Position numbers and translations under genes: made by a program. Positions 60,029 through 64,000 of a DNA stretch of 64,000 nt are shown in pieces. The notes under the pieces were generated by a model. The model was not told the origin of the DNA. It searched no databases and saw only the letters and a program-made list of their open reading frames with translations. Position 1 is the stretch's first letter. Each line of letters starts with the position of its first letter. Source of the DNA: Deferribacteres bacterium (lineage in GTDB: Bacteria > Zhuqueibacterota > Zhuqueibacteria > Zhuqueibacterales > Geothermadaptataceae); the NCBI GenBank assembly GCA_020633675.1, contig JACKDE010000002.1:62001-126000 (forward strand), given 5' to 3'.

Positions 60029-62850
60029 TTTGATGAGGCGAGTTGAGTTTGAGCACGTTGCAGGTCTTTTAAAAAGTCATTGATCGTTTGGTATCGATCT
60101 GCCGGATCTTTTGCAATCGCTCGACTGACCATTTCGTCACTCACGTCGTTCAAGTCCAGATTGACCAGGCTCGGAGGAGTTGGCTCTACATGAACGATTT
60201 TGTAGGCCAAAGCGGCGAGGCTTTCACCCACGAACGGCCGCTGACCAGTCAGCAATTCGTACAGCACCACGCCGAGCGAGAAAATATCCGCACGACCATC
60301 GACATCGGCGCCTTCAATTTGCTCAGGTGCCATATAGCTGGGCGTGCCGACAACCCGGCCCGTTTGTGTAAGCGTGAGATGGTTGCTGACTTTTGCAATG
60401 CCAAAATCCGTAACTTTGACTTTATCTTTTTTCACGATTAAAATGTTTGAAGGCTTGATGTCGCGGTGAATGATGCCGGCTCCATGTGAAAATTGCAGCG
60501 CCTTGCAAACTTGTATGAGAATATTGATCGTGCGTTCAGGTGAGATTTTGGTTTCCTTGAGCAACAGCTCGCGCAAATCCATACCCTCGATGTGTTCCAT
60601 GACGATGTACGAGAATGTTGGCTCGTCTTCAACGTCGTACACGACAACGATGTTCGGGTGGTTGAGCTTGGCTGCTGCGCGTGCTTCGCGATAGACGCGT
60701 GCTTTCAAGCGACGGATTTCGTCATCGCTGGCAGTCAGGCTATAAGACACCGTTTTGATGACCACGGTGCGGTCGAGCTTCGGATCCCAAGCTTTGTATA
60801 TACGTCCTGCAGCACCGCGTCCAATCTCTTTTTCAATAATGTAGCGGCCGATTTTTCGCGTTTTAAACTGCGACATGTCCACCGTATGGGTCGCATCCAC
60901 ACTGCCGGTATCATCAGTGCTTCGAACCCGCTCTGGTTTATTTTCTGCCAGTTGTTCGGCTTGAATGATCGACAAAAAGGTGTCCCCGTCTGCATCATCC
61001 TGCTCGGTTCCGGTCTGCGATGATTCATCTTGCTCTTTGTCTTCAGGTTCAGGACGTTCCTGCCCGGATTTGGCATCGGCTATTTCACGGATTTCGACCG
61101 TACCGCTTTCTGATAGTGGATCACTGGAAATGAGATGATCGTCGACCAAGTCTTCAAAGAAGCGTTGGTGGCTGGAGTCCGAACTGGCTGCTTTTTCTTT
61201 TTCCAGCTCATTGAAATCGACTTTTTCGACTGCTGCTTTGACAAAAACCGATTCATCCCCGTGATGATCCTGCTCGCTGGTGCTATCGCTCTGTGTTGAG
61301 CCTGCTGATTTTTCTAAGCTTGATCGTTTGCGCCGGGCTATCAGGATAAAAGCAAACAATAGCACACCCGCCGAGACTATGATCACCCATAACACTTTTG
61401 AAGAAACTGGTGACTGCATGCCCGCCTGTTCTCGATTGCTTGCCTTGTCTGTGAAATCAACAGCTGGCTCATTTGCTGCAAAGGAGTCTGTTTCTGCCGG
61501 CTTTGAAAGGGCAGGAGCTGTGCTTTCCTCGAGTTGCGGTTCCGTTTGCTGTTTTGGCTGATCAATGGTAATTTGGGGCGGTTGGCTATTCTGCTCAATC
61601 TCTTTGTTCTGCTGAGCCCGTAACGTCTCCCCGGCCGATAGCGCCGAGTCGATGCTGGTTGAGAACGCACGCAGGCCTGCATGCTGTGGGTGATTGCGCA
61701 ACAAACCATTTGTTTTTTGCCTCGCGCCAGCATAATCGCCGCGGCTAAAAAGCGCTTTTGCCAAAGCGAATTCCTGCTCAAGGAGTCTTTGATTTTGCTC
61801 TGCGCTCAACTTTTGCTGCACGGACGCCGATAAGGCGTTACTGTCTCGGTAGCCAGCAGGCAGCTTGTTGAGTGCTTTTTGCGCGTCAACCCAGCGCCCG
61901 CGATCGTAGTAGCTTTTGGCCTGCAGGTAGTTTTCAAAGATTTCAGCGTCCTGCAATTTGGCATCAGCCGTATTTTCGGTTGGATCGATTCGCTTGATTT
62001 GCTTTAGCCTGGCGATTGCGAAGGATGGATTACTGGCGGCTATCGCAGAGTCGGCTGATGCGTAGAGCGTTCGCACCCGGATTTTATCCAACGCTTTTTG
62101 GAGATTTTGGCGCCCGCTTTCATTGTTCGGATCAATCGCAAGGCCCTTGTTGTAGGAATCAACCGCATTATCATAATCTTCGAGATACCAGTATGCAGTG
62201 CCCAGATTAAACCAGGCAAGGGCATTATCACGGTCTTTTTTGAGCGATGCACGCAGCGATTCGAGCGATTGGCGGTAAAGACCCTTCTTTAGGTAGGCAA
62301 TTCCTAGATTATAATGGAAAATCGGTTTTGAATCGTCCAGCGCGATCGCTTTCGTGAGGACAGTGATGGCTGAATCAGCATTCGTATCTTCGAGATATTG
62401 ACTCCCGATCGCATTGTAGGCAGCTGCGACGAGTTGAGGCAGGTTGCTACTGCTGACAATGTTTTTGATGGTTGGCTTTTTCTCGACCTCTTCCGGGTGA
62501 TCGAGAATGTACTCAAAATGAACGACTGATGCCTTGAAATTTTCTTGCTCATAATAGGTGGCGCCCAAGGCATAACGCGCCTCTAAAAAATTGGGCGCGC
62601 TGGCGAGTACTTCTTGCAAGAGCGCAATTTTTTGAGCTGTTGGAGCAGCGATTGCCTGGTTATATTTTTCGATGATTTCAGTTTGAGCCCGAACAGGCCC
62701 CACCGTCATGACGATGAACCAGAAGCAAGCGACCGAGATGGTTGATTGTATCTGTCGTTTTCGCAATGTCGTCTTCTGTTGATTTCTTCGCAGTGATCGG
62801 CCTTTACCCTTCGTTTTGCAGAAATCACGCTTTGCAGGGGCAATTCGCAT
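60025..62850 (-). CDS. Receptor-type Ser/Thr protein kinase with periplasmic TPR domain
   Basis: A 941-residue kinase. A basic segment and hydrophobic stretch ending near ACFWFIVMTVGPVRAQ (about residues 36-56) look like a signal peptide. TPRs occupy about 60-400 (for example NALAWFNLGTAYWYLEDYDN). A single span lies at 486-505 (KVLWVIIVSAGVLLFAFILI). The kinase domain is at the C-terminus (about 668-930): glycine loop EIGRGAAGRIYK, Lys699, HRDIKPSNILIV with Asp797, TDFGIAK with Asp815, and GTPSYMAPEQIEG. A TTG at residue 29 is a possible later start. This order (sensor outside at N-terminus, kinase inside at C-terminus) is the reverse of PknB. Confidence 0.92.
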   Translation of the reverse strand: MRIAPAKRDFCKTKGKGRSLRRNQQKTTLRKRQIQSTISVACFWFIVMTVGPVRAQTEIIEKYNQAIAAPTAQKIALLQEVLASAPNFLEARYALGATYYEQENFKASVVHFEYILDHPEEVEKKPTIKNIVSSSNLPQLVAAAYNAIGSQYLEDTNADSAITVLTKAIALDDSKPIFHYNLGIAYLKKGLYRQSLESLRASLKKDRDNALAWFNLGTAYWYLEDYDNAVDSYNKGLAIDPNNESGRQNLQKALDKIRVRTLYASADSAIAASNPSFAIARLKQIKRIDPTENTADAKLQDAEIFENYLQAKSYYDRGRWVDAQKALNKLPAGYRDSNALSASVQQKLSAEQNQRLLEQEFALAKALFSRGDYAGARQKTNGLLRNHPQHAGLRAFSTSIDSALSAGETLRAQQNKEIEQNSQPPQITIDQPKQQTEPQLEESTAPALSKPAETDSFAANEPAVDFTDKASNREQAGMQSPVSSKVLWVIIVSAGVLLFAFILIARRKRSSLEKSAGSTQSDSTSEQDHHGDESVFVKAAVEKVDFNELEKEKAASSDSSHQRFFEDLVDDHLISSDPLSESGTVEIREIADAKSGQERPEPEDKEQDESSQTGTEQDDADGDTFLSIIQAEQLAENKPERVRSTDDTGSVDATHTVDMSQFKTRKIGRYIIEKEIGRGAAGRIYKAWDPKLDRTVVIKTVSYSLTASDDEIRRLKARVYREARAAAKLNHPNIVVVYDVEDEPTFSYIVMEHIEGMDLRELLLKETKISPERTINILIQVCKALQFSHGAGIIHRDIKPSNILIVKKDKVKVTDFGIAKVSNHLTLTQTGRVVGTPSYMAPEQIEGADVDGRADIFSLGVVLYELLTGQRPFVGESLAALAYKIVHVEPTPPSLVNLDLNDVSDEMVSRAIAKDPADRYQTINDFLKDLQRAQTQLASSK

Positions 62851-63079
62851 GTCTGTTTTGCGCGAAACGCTTCAGGCACCTACGTCTGAATTGTGGAGAG
62901 AAAGAATGGCCAGAAACTGCAGTTTTCTATGATTTAAACCAATATTTTGTCTTGAATTGCTATTATAATAAAAGAACAGGTAATTGCAAACATAAAAATA
63001 CTTCGACAATACTGGCGAAGCAGGTGTGTGATGCGGCGAAATTGTTGTTCGCGGTACACTGATTTGCAGCGCAATTGGC

Positions 63080-64000
63080 TTAGTCGATCACCAGCATTTT
63101 GCGTTGAATACGCTGCTGTTGATCGATGACCAGGCTGACAATGTAAAGCCCGGCCGCTACTTGTGAGTTATCTTGCCTTCGTCCATTCCAGGTTATAGCA
63201 TGTTCACCAGCACCGAGACGCGTCGCTACGCTGTTTCGATACATCTCCTGTCCCAAAATGTTGTATACACGCAATTCCACATCACTTTCCCGTGGCAAAC
63301 CGAAACGAAAAACGACATTTCGGCCACCGCTGCGCTTGTATGGATTAGGCCAGATCGGATGCAGCGTCAGGTCCGAAGGCACGAGCTCTTCGGTCTGTGC
63401 ACGCTGCTTCGAATGAAACGTGAGCGTGAACGCGCGTTGATTTTCACCTTCAGAAATGCTGAAGATGCTGTTTTCATCAGGGCGCAATACGCGCTTTGTC
63501 ATTGTGGTCCGATCGAGCAGCACCCAGCTTAAGCTGTCTGGCAACATCTTTGTTTCTGTAAAGTTAAGTTTAAGCTCGCCTGTGCTCAGGTTTTCGACGA
63601 TAAAATCCCATTGCAGCTGCGACTTGTTGTTATTACGAAAATCCGTTGCCAGGCTTTGTTGTTGGGCAGCATTGCCGACGAAATAAAGTCTGGGAGTTTT
63701 TCCAATAGCTGGTGGCTCAGAAAGATCAACTGCATCACGCAGGTCGCTGGCGCTATAGCCGACACCGATGTAATTTTCGGAGTCTTGCAATCCCTGAAAT
63801 GCTGCCTGTACCTGTAGCGCCCAATCCATTTCATCCCACAATGCTGCGACTTTCGGTGCAGCGCTGGCAGAAGTTATTGGCGTGACAGTAATGGTTTGTG
63901 TCGCGCCGCCGGTATTTTCAATAAAATAGCCGCGCCAGCTTTTCAGGATACTTTGCTCCATTGCATAGCCGGTACCGGTGTAATCCCACAAAACCGATTG
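63080..64000 (-). CDS. Secreted protein with C-terminal sorting domain (N-terminus beyond window)
   Basis: The C-terminal 307 residues of a larger protein; the frame stays open to the right edge. The visible part has beta-rich repeats (for example LSWVLLDRTTMTKRVLRPDE) and ends in a sorting module: SDLTLHPIWPNPYKRSGGRN, VELRVYNILGQEMYRN, AAGLYIVSLVIDQQQR and a final RKMLVID. It is like the protein at 24749-25906 but with a variant WPNPY motif. The function of the passenger is unknown. Confidence 0.85.
   Translation of the reverse strand, partial: QSVLWDYTGTGYAMEQSILKSWRGYFIENTGGATQTITVTPITSASAAPKVAALWDEMDWALQVQAAFQGLQDSENYIGVGYSASDLRDAVDLSEPPAIGKTPRLYFVGNAAQQQSLATDFRNNNKSQLQWDFIVENLSTGELKLNFTETKMLPDSLSWVLLDRTTMTKRVLRPDENSIFSISEGENQRAFTLTFHSKQRAQTEELVPSDLTLHPIWPNPYKRSGGRNVVFRFGLPRESDVELRVYNILGQEMYRNSVATRLGAGEHAITWNGRRQDNSQVAAGLYIVSLVIDQQQRIQRKMLVID

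Noticed and set aside
1..64000. Possible tRNA, rRNA or CRISPR loci in intergenic gaps
   Set aside because: No cloverleaf with TTCRA/CCA-type ends, no rRNA-like stretches and no regularly spaced direct repeats were seen in the gaps read by eye.

Overview
The window looks like a chromosomal segment of an uncultured or little-studied Gram-negative bacterium of the FCB group, with candidate phylum KSB1, Calditrichota or Ignavibacteriota relatives as the best guess. This rests on outer-membrane genes (TamA/TamB, beta-barrel proteins), lipoproteins with lipoboxes, and two secreted proteins ending in a FlgD-like/Por-type sorting module (NYPNPFNPST-like motif). It also rests on co-occurring SpmA/SpmB, myo-inositol-phosphate synthase, FHA/PP2C/serine-threonine kinase signalling and a probable selenoprotein. 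No rRNA, tRNA or CRISPR array was seen. Base composition is moderate throughout, apart from an AT-rich islet around an HNH endonuclease (about 25.9-27.0 kb).

Layout. 0-2 kb: end of a sugar ABC transporter (permease, binding lipoprotein) and a folded inverted repeat. 2.2-6.4 kb: thioesterase, a peroxiredoxin-like gene with an in-frame TGA at the expected peroxidatic cysteine and a bSECIS-like hairpin just downstream, an epoxide-hydrolase-type enzyme, an M20 peptidase and an ArsR/SRPBCC pair. 6.4-14.4 kb: outer-membrane protein, TamA-TamB and a small lipoprotein. 14.4-22.8 kb: GHMP kinase, soluble TPR histidine kinase, EamA transporter, esterase-FMO operon, FHA-adenylate cyclase and a secreted protein. 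23.3-32.6 kb: Nudix, HAD phosphatase, sorted secreted protein, HNH islet, PH-domain membrane protein, YheT hydrolase, SpmB/SpmA, QueD and an amidohydrolase. Several dispersed palindromic repeats lie between these genes. 32.6-33.0 kb: a MITE-like element with terminal inverted repeats.

33-52 kb is a dense forward-strand block of mainly housekeeping genes. It holds a YjjX-type NTPase and methyltransferase, and two tandem ADP-glucose pyrophosphorylase paralogues of which the first has lost catalytic motifs. It continues with RsmI, a CDP-alcohol phosphatidyltransferase with inositol-phosphate synthase (probable inositol phospholipid pathway), MATE, thymidylate kinase, a CtpA protease, pyruvate phosphate dikinase, an MtnX-like phosphatase and CCA-adding enzyme. 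A dienoyl-CoA-hydratase-like enzyme with an SDR, and a spore-photoproduct-lyase-like radical SAM protein, close the block. 52-64 kb is on the reverse strand: an AddA/RecB-type helicase-nuclease, PhoD phosphatase, M19 dipeptidase, a coupled signalling pair (TPR receptor Ser/Thr kinase and Zn-ribbon/FHA/GAF/PP2C phosphatase), and the C-terminal part of a second sorted secreted protein running off the edge.

The most notable single observation is the likely selenocysteine-containing peroxiredoxin-like protein (2758-3330). Next are the TPR receptor kinase/FHA-PP2C pair, the MITE-like element, the HNH islet, the paralogous GlgC pair, the inositol-lipid operon and several repeat families. All functional calls come from reading motifs by eye; no database search was possible.
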